Part shown: in pieces, positions 26,045 to 36,200 of the stretch
Layout: each line of letters starts with the position of its first letter
How positions within the stretch are numbered: the stretch's first letter is position 1
NCBI RefSeq assembly: GCF_003150675.1
Contig: NZ_QGGB01000005.1
Location: 310,001 to 374,000, forward strand
Direction: 5' to 3'
DNA: 64,000 nucleotides
Source of the DNA: Rhodohalobacter mucosus
GTDB lineage: Bacteria > Bacteroidota > Rhodothermia > Balneolales > Balneolaceae
The notes under the pieces: model-generated
What the model saw: only the letters and a program-made list of their open reading frames with translations
Told to the model about the DNA's origin: nothing
The model's database searches: none
Position numbers and translations under genes: made by a program

Positions 26045-27028
26045 ATGATTTACAATTCCATAATTGATGTGATAGGGAATACCCCGCTGGTACGTTTGCA
26101 TCGTGTGACGGGTGACCTGAAACTGACAGTTGCCGCAAAGGTGGAGTACCTGAATCCGGGACAAAGTGTGAAAGACCGGATTGCGGTAAAAATGATAGAC
26201 GATGCCGAACAGAAAGGCCTGCTTAAGCCCGGCGGAACGATTATTGAAGGCACATCCGGAAATACGGGCATGGGGCTGGCGCTGGTTGCAGCGGTACGCG
26301 GATACAAGTGTATTTTTACAACAACGGATAAGCAAAGCCAGGAGAAAATTGACCTGCTGCGCGCACTCGGTGCCAAAGTGGAAGTTTGTCCGACCAATGT
26401 GGCGCCCGATGATCCGAGGAGCTATTACTCGGTAGCCAAAAGGCTGAGCCGTGAGATCCCAAATTCATACTATCCGAATCAGTACGATAACCCGAGCAAC
26501 TCAAGGGCGCATTATGAAACAACGGGGCCCGAAATATGGGAGCAGACGGAAGGCAGGGTTACGCACTATGTGGCGGGAATGGGCACCGGCGGCACCATCA
26601 CAGGTGCATCCACATATCTGAAAGAGAAAAATCCCGACATACAGGTTGTGGGAGTGGACAGTGTGGGATCTGTTTACAAGAAGTATTTTGAAACCGGTGA
26701 GTTTGATGAAGATGAAATTAAACCCTACATCACCGAAGGCATTGGAGAGGATATCATTCCGGGCAACGTAAACATGGATCTGATCGATGCGGTGGTTCAG
26801 GTAGGCGACAAAGATGCGATGCAGATGACCCGCCGCCTTGCTAAAGAAGAAGGGCTGTTTATCGGCGGCTCATGCGGGGCTGCCGTTTTCGGGGCACTGC
26901 AGTATGCCCGAGAGCAGAATCTTGGAGAAAATGATGTGATGGTAGTGATTCTGCCCGACAGCGGTACGCGATATATTTCAAAAATATACAATGATAACTG
27001 GATGCGGGAGCACGGTTTTATGGAATGA
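26045..27028 (+). CDS. Cystathionine beta-synthase / cysteine synthase family PLP enzyme
   Basis: 327 residues from ATG 26045 (MIYNSIIDVIGNTPLVRL); an upstream in-frame start at 25964 adds unconserved residues. The PLP lysine is in GQSVKDRIAVKM (K43), the cofactor loop is EGTSGNTGMGL and the phosphate site GMGTGGTITGA. The segments NQYDNPSNSRAHYETTGPEI and RYISKIYNDNWMREHGF are more typical of cystathionine beta-synthase than of O-acetylserine sulfhydrylase. No C-terminal CBS regulatory domains are present. With the MetB-like enzyme at 12.3 kb it could complete homocysteine-to-cysteine conversion; cysteine synthase is the alternative. Confidence 0.9.
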   Translation: MIYNSIIDVIGNTPLVRLHRVTGDLKLTVAAKVEYLNPGQSVKDRIAVKMIDDAEQKGLLKPGGTIIEGTSGNTGMGLALVAAVRGYKCIFTTTDKQSQEKIDLLRALGAKVEVCPTNVAPDDPRSYYSVAKRLSREIPNSYYPNQYDNPSNSRAHYETTGPEIWEQTEGRVTHYVAGMGTGGTITGASTYLKEKNPDIQVVGVDSVGSVYKKYFETGEFDEDEIKPYITEGIGEDIIPGNVNMDLIDAVVQVGDKDAMQMTRRLAKEEGLFIGGSCGAAVFGALQYAREQNLGENDVMVVILPDSGTRYISKIYNDNWMREHGFME

Positions 27029-27125
27029 GTTAAGCGATCGCCTGCCACGAAAACAGGCAGCAATCGATACCTTGCTCGAATATCGTGATCATGCAAAAAT
27101 CTTAAACCCAAAAGAGGATTTCAGG

Positions 27126-27443
27126 ATGAATCAGGAAAAACAGAAAAAAGCGAATCCTATCGAAATAGAGCTGAAGGAAGATGAGGCGACGGGTACCTAT
27201 TCGAACCTGGTGATGATTACTCACTCACCGTCCGAATTTGTGTTCGATTTTATCTCAATGATGCCCGCCGTTCCAAAGGCAAAAGTGGTAAAAAGGCTGG
27301 TGCTTACACCCGATCATGCCAAGCGTCTGCTAAACGCACTGCAGGATAATATTCATAAATATGAATCGGAGCACGGACAGATAACTTCGAAAGAGAAGTT
27401 TGACATGCCTTTTAACTACAGGGGCCCCAAACCGGAAGCCTGA
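27126..27443 (+). CDS. DUF3467 family protein
   Basis: 105 residues from ATG 27126; the frame upstream overlaps the previous gene and is unconserved. The core (GTYSNLVMITHSPSEFVFDF, then MMPAVPKAKVVKRLVLTPDHAKRLL, then LQDNIHKYE) is the DUF3467 signature common in Bacteroidota and other phyla. Function unknown. It sits 97 bp after the CBS-type gene and is followed by a terminator. Confidence 0.92.
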   Translation: MNQEKQKKANPIEIELKEDEATGTYSNLVMITHSPSEFVFDFISMMPAVPKAKVVKRLVLTPDHAKRLLNALQDNIHKYESEHGQITSKEKFDMPFNYRGPKPEA

Positions 27444-27450
27444 TTCCGGT

Positions 27451-27477
27451 AAATAGCTCCTTTTGGGCTATTTTTTT
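27451..27477 (+). terminator. Intrinsic terminator after the DUF3467 gene
   Basis: Stem AAATAGC/GCTATTT (27451-27457 and 27467-27473) with a 9-nt loop, merging into seven T (27471-27477). The hairpin overlaps the stop codon of the convergent permease gene. Confidence 0.72.
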
Positions 27478-28550
27478 GCCGCAATTAGCAATCCTGCGCC
27501 AAGCAGGAGAAATACCGCATGAGGAAACAGTGCAGCAAATTCGGGAGAAAGAGTGCCAGCGCTTCCGAAAGGTTCAAATATTTTCATCATGGAGAGGTAG
27601 ATAAAGCTGACCGTCAGCCCGCTTGCAATATAAAATCCTTTCCCGCTTTTTCTGCGCTCGGTGGCAATGGCAAAACCGATCATGCATACAATGACGATAG
27701 ACAAGGGGTACGACATCCTGCTGTAAAGCTGAACCTGCGGCATAGTGATTCCTGAAGCCCCGATTCGTTGAATGGATTCGATATAGTCAAGCGCCTGCGG
27801 ATAGGTTAACTGATAGATGTCGGATGATCTTCGTTCCAGGTCGCGCGGAATAATGTTCAGTTCCAGCTCCTCGCGCTGTAATTGCCGCTCCTCAAATCCG
27901 GACTCCATGAAAATCTGTTCGCTTCCCCTGTCTATCATCCAGGTGGATGTGGAGTCGACCCAGTTGATGCGGTTTGCATTTACCACACGGTTGATCTCAT
28001 CTTCCTGAAAAACAAGGTACACTACGGAGTACCCTGAATTGGAGTTCACATCGTAAAAATTGAAACTGACAATGGTGCTGTCGGAATCCTGACGGAAAAT
28101 ACCGCCCCGGTCTATCCGGTCGTTGGATCCCGAAAGATAGCTTCGCTCAAACTCGATCCGGTCAGCGTTTGATTCGGGTATGATAAATGCATCCATATAG
28201 CTGATGGTGGCGGCAACACACAGTCCGAAAAAAAGATAGGGAAGACTGAGCCTGTAGAGGCTGATTCCGGTTGATTTGATGGCTGTTATTTCTAGCCTTT
28301 CGGTCATCTGCACGGTAATAAAAAGACAGGCAACCAATACGGCCAGAGGTGAAACCAGACGCATCATTTCCGGTATGTAGTTCAGATAGTAGTCTTTCCA
28401 GATCTGGGCAAGTGTGGCGCCTTTATCAACAAAATCGTCACTGTTTTCAGAGAAGTCCACCAGGATGTAAATGCAGATCAACACCGCCATCACAAAAAAA
28501 GTGATAATGAAGAGCCTGAAAAAGATGTACCTGTCAATTTTATTGATCAC
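27468..28550 (-). CDS. LptF/LptG (YjgP/YjgQ) family permease, 360 residues
   Basis: Membrane protein with the family layout: two or three N-terminal helices (ideal start MINKIDRYIFFRLFIITFF), a periplasmic beta-jellyroll region at about 115-265, and C-terminal helices with MSYPLSIVIVCMIGFAIATERRKSGKG. In Gram-negatives LptF and LptG form the membrane part of the LptB2FG ABC exporter that extracts lipopolysaccharide. The helix motif YIPEMMRLVSPLAVLVA is conserved. It overlaps the second family member by 11 bp; no lptB ATPase is in the window. Confidence 0.9.
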   Translation of the reverse strand: MINKIDRYIFFRLFIITFFVMAVLICIYILVDFSENSDDFVDKGATLAQIWKDYYLNYIPEMMRLVSPLAVLVACLFITVQMTERLEITAIKSTGISLYRLSLPYLFFGLCVAATISYMDAFIIPESNADRIEFERSYLSGSNDRIDRGGIFRQDSDSTIVSFNFYDVNSNSGYSVVYLVFQEDEINRVVNANRINWVDSTSTWMIDRGSEQIFMESGFEERQLQREELELNIIPRDLERRSSDIYQLTYPQALDYIESIQRIGASGITMPQVQLYSRMSYPLSIVIVCMIGFAIATERRKSGKGFYIASGLTVSFIYLSMMKIFEPFGSAGTLSPEFAALFPHAVFLLLGAGLLIAAKK

Positions 28551-29955
28551 GGCTCCAAAGATTGGTTAACCGGAAGGATGTGCTTACCCGGAGGGTGAGA
28601 AGCACTCCCGCGGTAAGCAATACAAGATTAACGGCCCACATGCCGGTCATCGGTGAAATAAGCAGTCTGTCGGCTAGTTTTTCGCCCTGAATGATGGAGA
28701 TGAAAAAGAGAGTAAGGATCCCGGAACTGATCAGTGCAGCCACGCCAATATTACCGTTACGTGTAAGCATGCCGATAGGGGCACCCAAAAGCACAAAGAG
28801 GATACAGGCAAACGGAATGGAGAATTTTTTATGCACTTCAACAAGCAGTTCCGCAATCTTGAACGTGCGCCAGTTGTTATTGGTGTAGAAGCGGTCCAGA
28901 TCTGCATGGTAGGAGTCCATAGCGTTGATCGCCCTGTTCAGAGAGTTGATCTGCAGGGTCGGGTTGAAGAGCTGATTCACGCTGTAGAACTCGGAATCAT
29001 ACACCCGGAGTGTATCCAGCTCCCGTGTCTCTCCAAGCGTCAGTGTACGGCCTACATCCGAAAATATCGGAATATCATCCGATTCGCTCACGTTTTCGGT
29101 AAAGGAACGGTATTCATTTTCTCTCTCGGTACGGAGCGAGTCGACCACCGCAAGCATGGCTTCGGTACTCATGGTGCGGTCCGTACGGCTCCTCTGATCC
29201 GGGTTTGACCGTGAAAAAGCAAGGTCGGAAAGGTCAAAGCTCATTCTGTAGCGATCAAAGAACGACCTCTCCACGGTTTCATCATCCCGGCGCTCGCCCG
29301 GCAGATATCGTAAAATGGATCCGTTTTCCAGAAAAAGAGACAGTGTAAACTGATCCGGGCTGTCGAGCCAGCCGCGTTCGGCCGACACCACCGCACGGTC
29401 GCGTCCGTCGGTTTCTGCCTGAAATACACGCACATCGATCAGGGAGTCTGTTTCAGCATCGATCTCTTTGATTAAAAAGGTATAGCCTTCCAGGTCCTGA
29501 TAAAACGTGCTCTCCTGCAGATCGAATGCGGGTTTCTGCATCCGGATGTCGAGAAAAAGCGATCTCGCCTTGTGATTGGCCTCAGGCAGGATGAGATTGG
29601 AGAAATAGGCTGTAAAGGCGAAAAGCAGGGTGCCGGCAATCAATACGGGCAGGATCAGCTTGAAGGGATTGATACCCGCTGCCCGAACGGCGGTTAACTC
29701 ATTCCATTCCGAAAACTTGCCGAATGCCATCAGCGTGGATACAAGAATGGCAACGGGTACCGCCAGAACAACCATGTAGGCCAGATTTGTAACAATCAGC
29801 TCCAGAACAATCATTATAGGCAGACCCTTTCCAACCAGTTTATCCACATGCAGCATAAGAAACTGCATCAGCAGGATAAACATCATGGTGAAAAAGCAGA
29901 AGAGAAAGGGTCCCAGGTGCTTTTTAAGTAGATCTTTTTGAACGCTGTTAAGCAT
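28540..29955 (-). CDS. LptF/LptG (YjgP/YjgQ) family permease, 471 residues
   Basis: Same family as the downstream overlapping gene but with a longer periplasmic domain (about 120-365). N-terminal helices, then LVTNLAYMVVLAVPVAILVSTLMAFGKFSEWNEL, and near the C-terminus KKFSIPFACILFVLLGAPIGMLTRNGN, which are the strongest family signatures. It would supply the second half of an LptFG-type exporter core. An insertion rich in charged residues (about 215-300) is longer than in E. coli homologues. Confidence 0.9.
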   Translation of the reverse strand: MLNSVQKDLLKKHLGPFLFCFFTMMFILLMQFLMLHVDKLVGKGLPIMIVLELIVTNLAYMVVLAVPVAILVSTLMAFGKFSEWNELTAVRAAGINPFKLILPVLIAGTLLFAFTAYFSNLILPEANHKARSLFLDIRMQKPAFDLQESTFYQDLEGYTFLIKEIDAETDSLIDVRVFQAETDGRDRAVVSAERGWLDSPDQFTLSLFLENGSILRYLPGERRDDETVERSFFDRYRMSFDLSDLAFSRSNPDQRSRTDRTMSTEAMLAVVDSLRTERENEYRSFTENVSESDDIPIFSDVGRTLTLGETRELDTLRVYDSEFYSVNQLFNPTLQINSLNRAINAMDSYHADLDRFYTNNNWRTFKIAELLVEVHKKFSIPFACILFVLLGAPIGMLTRNGNIGVAALISSGILTLFFISIIQGEKLADRLLISPMTGMWAVNLVLLTAGVLLTLRVSTSFRLTNLWSRDQ

Positions 29956-30286
29956 GCACTGAATATAATGGCAAATGAGTTGGTTGTGAAACGTTTTTCA
30001 GCTATCCGGGTACACGAAGCCTGTTGCCGGTTGAGGCGGATCCGTTGCGTGTAGGATATCACAACAATTCTGCCTGAAACCGATTATTTTCGGCTTGAAA
30101 TAGACCCGTTTCTGACTTTTAACATAAACGGGAATCATTTATTATTGAAACACCCATTTGAATATTACTCAACACCTTATTTTCCTATCGCATAAAACGC
30201 TACGACGACTTAGCCCGTAGAATCGACATACAGAAAGATCTCTGAAACGGTCTGTTACGGGAAAACAGTAACCGCACTGTACGCCT
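29956..30286. other. Intergenic region between divergent permease and sprA genes
   Basis: 331 bp that must hold promoters for both directions. I see one hairpin, CCCGTTT (30105-30111) with AAACGGG (30126-30132) and a 14-nt loop, but no clear TAnnTTTG element and no plausible gene. Confidence 0.45.
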
Positions 30287-33200
30287 GTGCACACGACAAT
30301 CCGCATTTATATACTGAAGGTGATGGGATGTTTAGCCTGTTTCGCCCTCGTGGGAGAACTGCATGCTCAGCAGAATGCGGAGCAGGCGGCCGACACCGTA
30401 CGGACAGCGGAGTTTGACAGCGCCTTCAGAGCTCCGGATATAAAGCCGGTTACGCCGATCAGTCTCAAACCGATTCCGGCGCTCTATTTTATCACCCTTC
30501 CGGCCGAAAGGGTAGAAATCAGCACGCGTGCAGACGGCGGTTTTACGGTTGAGAAGCAGATAAGGGGGTACAGATCCGGTTACCCGACCAGCATGGATTT
30601 CTCCTCCTACGCAAGCCTGAAGCGTGAAGAAGCTCTGACAGAAAACTGGCAGTTTTTAATCCGTGAATCGCTCAGGCAGCAGACACGGCAGCGAGGCCTG
30701 CTCGATTTCAGCCTGGTGATTCCAGGGGGCAGGGAGTCGGCCTTTACCACCATTTTCGGTTCGCCGGAGGTAAACCTGAGGGTAAACGGCCTGGCGAATA
30801 TGAATGTAGGCGCGTCGATACAAAAATCAGAAGATCCCGCCCTTCCGCCCGATCAGCAGACACGTATTGATCCTACATTTGACCAGAATCTGCAGCTGAA
30901 TATTCAGGGAAGTATCGGCGACAAGCTAACCATCCAGACCGACTGGGACACCGAACGGCCATTTGAGTATCAAAACCGCCTCAGCATACTCTATGAAGGA
31001 TACGAAGATGAAATTATAAAAAGCATTGAGCTGGGTAATGTTTCCATCAATACCGGAAACTCGCTGATACGGGGAAGCGGGTCGCTGTTTGGCGTCAAGT
31101 CGGTCGCCGAGCTGGGCTCACTGCGGCTTACGTCGGTTATTTCGCAGCAGGACGGTGAGAGCAATGTTGAAACCATCAGCGGAGGTTCGCAGGAGCAGCC
31201 CATTCGCATTCGTCCGGCCGAATATCATGACGACCGCCATTTTTTCCTTGATTTCTACACCCGGCAGGAGTTCGAAACCAGCATGGCCAATCCGCAGCAG
31301 CTTACCCAAACCCTTCCCATTGCGGATGTGGAAGTATGGGTGCTCAGGGAGAGCATAAAGGCGGATGAAGGAGCACGACTGGCCGTTGCGCTGGCCGATA
31401 TTGGTGTCATTGAAAATCAGGACGGCACCTTTTCTGCGCCGAATAATGAACTGGATGCCTTTCCGGATGCGCTTCTCGATCAATTCAGGGATCCGCAGCT
31501 CGGGATATCGGCCGATGACCTTGGAATTGAGGATTCCCGCAACTTTGAGGAGGGATACTACACCCTTCTGAATGAGGGAACAGACTACACCATCAATAAA
31601 GTAACGGGCTTCATCTCTCTGAGACGATCGCTGGGAGCGCGTGAAGTGCTTGCCGTTGCTTTCAATTACCGCGGTTCGCAAAATGACATTATCGAAGTGG
31701 GTGAACTGAACCGGAGCGGCAACGACCGGATCTTTCTCAAGATGCTGCGTCCCGCCAATATCTCGACCGATAATGATCTTTTCCAGATCACGATGCGCAA
31801 CATCTATTCGCTTGGCGTCAGCAACATCACCAGTGAATCACTGGAACTTGAACTGGAGTTTACGGAAGATAACATTGCGCGCGATCGTCTTCCGGGCCGG
31901 AATGCTACGCTTTTGCAGGATCTGGGTTTAGACAGGGTGGACACTCAGGGAGCACTGGAGCCGGACAACCAGCTCGATTTCGGAACAGGCACACTCGATG
32001 CACAGAACGGGCTGATTATTTTTCCGTACCTGGAACCGTTTGGTGAGCGGATTCGCAATATTCTGCAAGAGACTGCCGCTTCAGCAGAAGAGATAGATAG
32101 GCTCGCTTACGATGAGCTTTATGCCGAACGACAGAGAAATGCATCACAGAGCTCAAAAAACGGATTTTATAGAATTCGCGGAACCTCAAGAGGGGGGCTA
32201 CAGGATAATTACAACCTTGGATTTGCCCTGGTGGAGGGATCTGTAAGGGTATTTGCAAACGGAACCGAACTGCAGGAGGATATTGACTATCAGGTGGATT
32301 ATTCGTTCGGCACGATTACCATACTGAACGACCGCTACACGGCCGCAGGGCAGGATATCCAGATTGAATATGAGAATCAGGCGCTGACGTCCATTGAACA
32401 GAAAACGTTTACGGGGATTCGGGCCGAATATGAACTCATCCGCGGCTTTACGCTGGGGGGTACATTTTTTCGCTTTAGTGAACGTCCGCTGGATGACAAA
32501 ATTGGAATCGGAGATGAGCCCATCAGCAATTCCGTAATCGGTTTTGATACCAATGCGCGGTTTGATGCTCCTTTTCTGACACGCGCCCTCGATTGGCTGC
32601 CGCTGTTTCAAACAAGGGAAAATTCTGAATTTACATTCAGCGGTGAAATTGCACAGCTTCGTCCCGGAGTAGCTGAAACCAGGGCTGTAAAACAGGCCAT
32701 CCGGAATAATGAGCTCTTCCCCGACGAGGAGGACGGGCTCTCTTTTGTGGATGATTTTGAGGGGGCGGAGATCAAGATCACCTTGCTGAATGCTACGCGG
32801 TGGAACCTGGCTGCGGCGCCTGCAGCGGTTCCCGGGTATCCTGCTGATGCGGGTTTCTTTGAAGAGGAGGATTTTCCGGGTCAACCGATCAGCAACCAAC
32901 AGTCGCGTATTGAACGGTCTGATCTGCGGTCCACGTTTTCATGGTACACCATTCCGCGAAATATCAGCAATATCCTGGGGGGTGTGGAATTTACGCCCGA
33001 GTCGGAGCCTGTGAGGGTAACGGATGTGTTTCCAGGCAGGGAGACGCAAAACCCGCAGGAGGAGATCATCAATACGCTCGACGTTTATTACGACCCCGGC
33101 CAGCGCGGGCAGTATAACTATAACCAGGACCTCCAGCAGCTGCTTGAGGTGGAACCCGAGCGCACCTGGGGAGGAATGACTGCTGTCATACCCTCCGGTC

Positions 33201-36200
33201 AGGAAGATTTCACCCAGAATAACATTGAATTTCTTGAGTTTTGGGTACAGCCCGTACTTCCCGGCGGTCAGCTGCCGGCTGCCTCTTCGATTGAGGACTA
33301 TGATGGCCGCATGTATATCGATATCGGTCTGATTACAGAGGATGTGGTGCCGAATTCGAAGCTGAATACAGAAGATGGCCTGGCATTGAACCCGGATAAT
33401 CTGATACTGGACAATACGGCCAACCCACGATCCGCGCTGCCCGCAAATCCGCCGCCGCCCGAGGGACAGTTTTCGAACGAAAACAGGGAACTGGAAGACG
33501 TGGGGTACGACGGCATGCCCAATGCAAACGGTGCGAACAACCTGGAAGAGCGAACCGTTTTTGAGGATTTCGTGGAACAGATGCGGGTTCAGTGGGGCGA
33601 GATAAGCTCTGTTTTTCAGCAGATTCAGGAGGATCCCTCAAATGATGATTACGCTTTTTACGGGGAGTCGCAGCTCGACGGGCTTCCCCTTCATGAGCGC
33701 TTTCACAGAATGCTCGGGTACGCAGACGGAAACACTCCCCTGGATCAAAGCGAACGCAGGGCGTCCACGAATCGCCCGGATACGGAGGGTCTGGTTAACC
33801 CGTCGACGGTAAGCCTCACAAACGCCTATTTTCAATATGAAGTGGCACTGAACCCGGCCGATGAAACACAGCTTCAGATCGGGGCACCCGGATCTTACAT
33901 CGTTGACCGGGTACCCGGTTCCCGGCAGCAGGACCGATGGTATCTGGTCCGGATTCCCCTCGAAGAGTTTGAACGGCAGGTAGGCGATATCAGTGATTTT
34001 CAGAACATCACTTATATGAGAATGTGGTTGTCGGGTTATGAGAGGCCGTTTACCATGAGGTTTGCCTCACTGGAATTTGTTGGGAGCCAGTGGAGGCAGG
34101 ACGAGCAGATCAACAACACACTTGACCCGAATGCGGACATCCGCATCAGTACCATCAACATTGAGGAAAATTCGAACAGAAGGCCGATTCCATACCGGCA
34201 GCCGGCCGGCGGTATCCGGGCCCAGAACCGGGGGTCGCAGCTGCAGTCGCTGCAGAATGAGCAGTCGATTGTTCTGCAAACCGAAAACCTGGGTCCCGGT
34301 GCCACACAGCTTGTAAAGCGTGTTTTTCCGGGCGGACTCAATTTACTGAACTACTCAAACATGAGAATGTTTGTGCACGGTGAAGGCTACCAGGAGCGGG
34401 GTGATGCAGAACTTGTGGTTCGGATCGGGAATGACCTTGAGAACAACTATTATGAATACCGTCAGCCGGTAACGCCTACAAATGAGAATTTTCCGTGGCA
34501 GCCGTTTGACCCGGCAAACAGCGGCCAGCTAGAACAGGAAGCAGAGGAGGTTTGGCTGTATGACCAGAACAGCATGAACATCGTGCTGTCCGCATTCAAC
34601 CAGCTGAAGCAGCTGCGGGACCAGGAGAACGGCAATCAGTTTTCCGATATCTATGAGCGTTCCGACATTCTGGAGGATGCGGTACCGGGTGCGGTGGTTG
34701 CCATCAAGGGAAATCCTTCTCTGAGCCGTGTTTCAGAGGTTGGTCTTGGTATCCGCAACCCGTACGATCCCGATGACACGGACGGTCCCGGGGTTCCGGT
34801 ACTGAGTGCGGAGATGTGGCTGAATGAGCTGCGCGTATCCGGTTTCGATAATGAAAAAGGCTGGGCGGCAAATGCAAAAACCACACTGAAGCTGGCGGAT
34901 TTCGCCACGGTAAACGCAAATTTGTCTCGTCAAACGCAGGGATTCGGCTCGCTCGACTCCAGGCTGGGCCAGCGTTTGTTCAGCAATGAGCTGGCTTACG
35001 ACATCAATACGGCAGTTAACCTTCACAGCCTGTTGCCGCAAAGGTACGGCTGGTCCATACCCGTCAGCTTTACGGCACGGAGTTCATCGTCCATTCCCAA
35101 ATATCTTCCCAACCAGGGGGACATTCGCTTTTCTGATTTTGAACAGGCTGTAAGAAACAGGGGAGATTTGAGTGAAGCTGAACAGGACAGGCTGATTGAC
35201 CGTGTTACAAGAGAGATAGAAACCTATTCGAAGAGCTATTCGCTGAATTTGTCGAACATGACCAAGGAGAACTCTCAAAATTCACTTGCCAGGTATACGC
35301 TCGACAATACCACCATCAATTATGTCTACAATACAACCGACAGCCGGAATCCGGAGTATCGATTTCAGGACAACTGGAATTACAGCGCGTCTGTAAGATA
35401 CAATCTCAATTTCCGGTCGGTAAAATTTATCAGGCCGCTGGGTTTTCTGGGGGGTGTGCCTCTGTTGTCCCCATTGGGCGGGCTTCAGCTGGGAATTATG
35501 CCAAATAACCTTACCACGTCGGCCAGCACCCGCAGAAGTTACGAGGAGAGACTGAGGCGCCTGCAGCAGGGGCAGACCCTTCTTCCAAGGCAGCAGACAC
35601 ACAATTTCACATACGATACCAACCTGGGCATCGGGTACAACCTGACACCTTCCATATCAACGAGCTTTCAGACCCAGAATGTTTTCGACCTTACCAGGGT
35701 CTCCGTGAGTAATGCAGGCCTAAGCGGACCCGACAGCACCGCGTTTACCCCCGATCCGTCTCTGGATGTATTTTCAGGTCTGCTTACAGGTGATATTTCG
35801 CCCCGGAAAAGCAACTATAATGAAAACTATACAGCCAACTGGCAGCCCCGCTTCAGCAATATCGGTTCTTTGAACTGGCTTACCTATACCGCCCGGTATG
35901 CGGGTGGGTTCAGGTGGGAAAATTCACCGTTTGGATCCAATCTCGGATCCCGCATTTCCAACAGCTTCAGGCTCGATCATACGTTCCGAATGGACACCCA
36001 AAACCTGTTTCGCCGACTGCCGTTTTACAGGAAGGCGGAGGAAGCGGATCAGCGCGAGCGCAGGGAGCGTCAGGCGGCACGGTCGGATGAGAACGGGGAA
36101 GCTGAGGGGTTTTCGGCCGGTGAGACGGCTTCGTACATCGGCCGCAGATTTGTGCTTGCACTCTTCAGTATGAGAAGTATCGATATCAGCTACAATGATT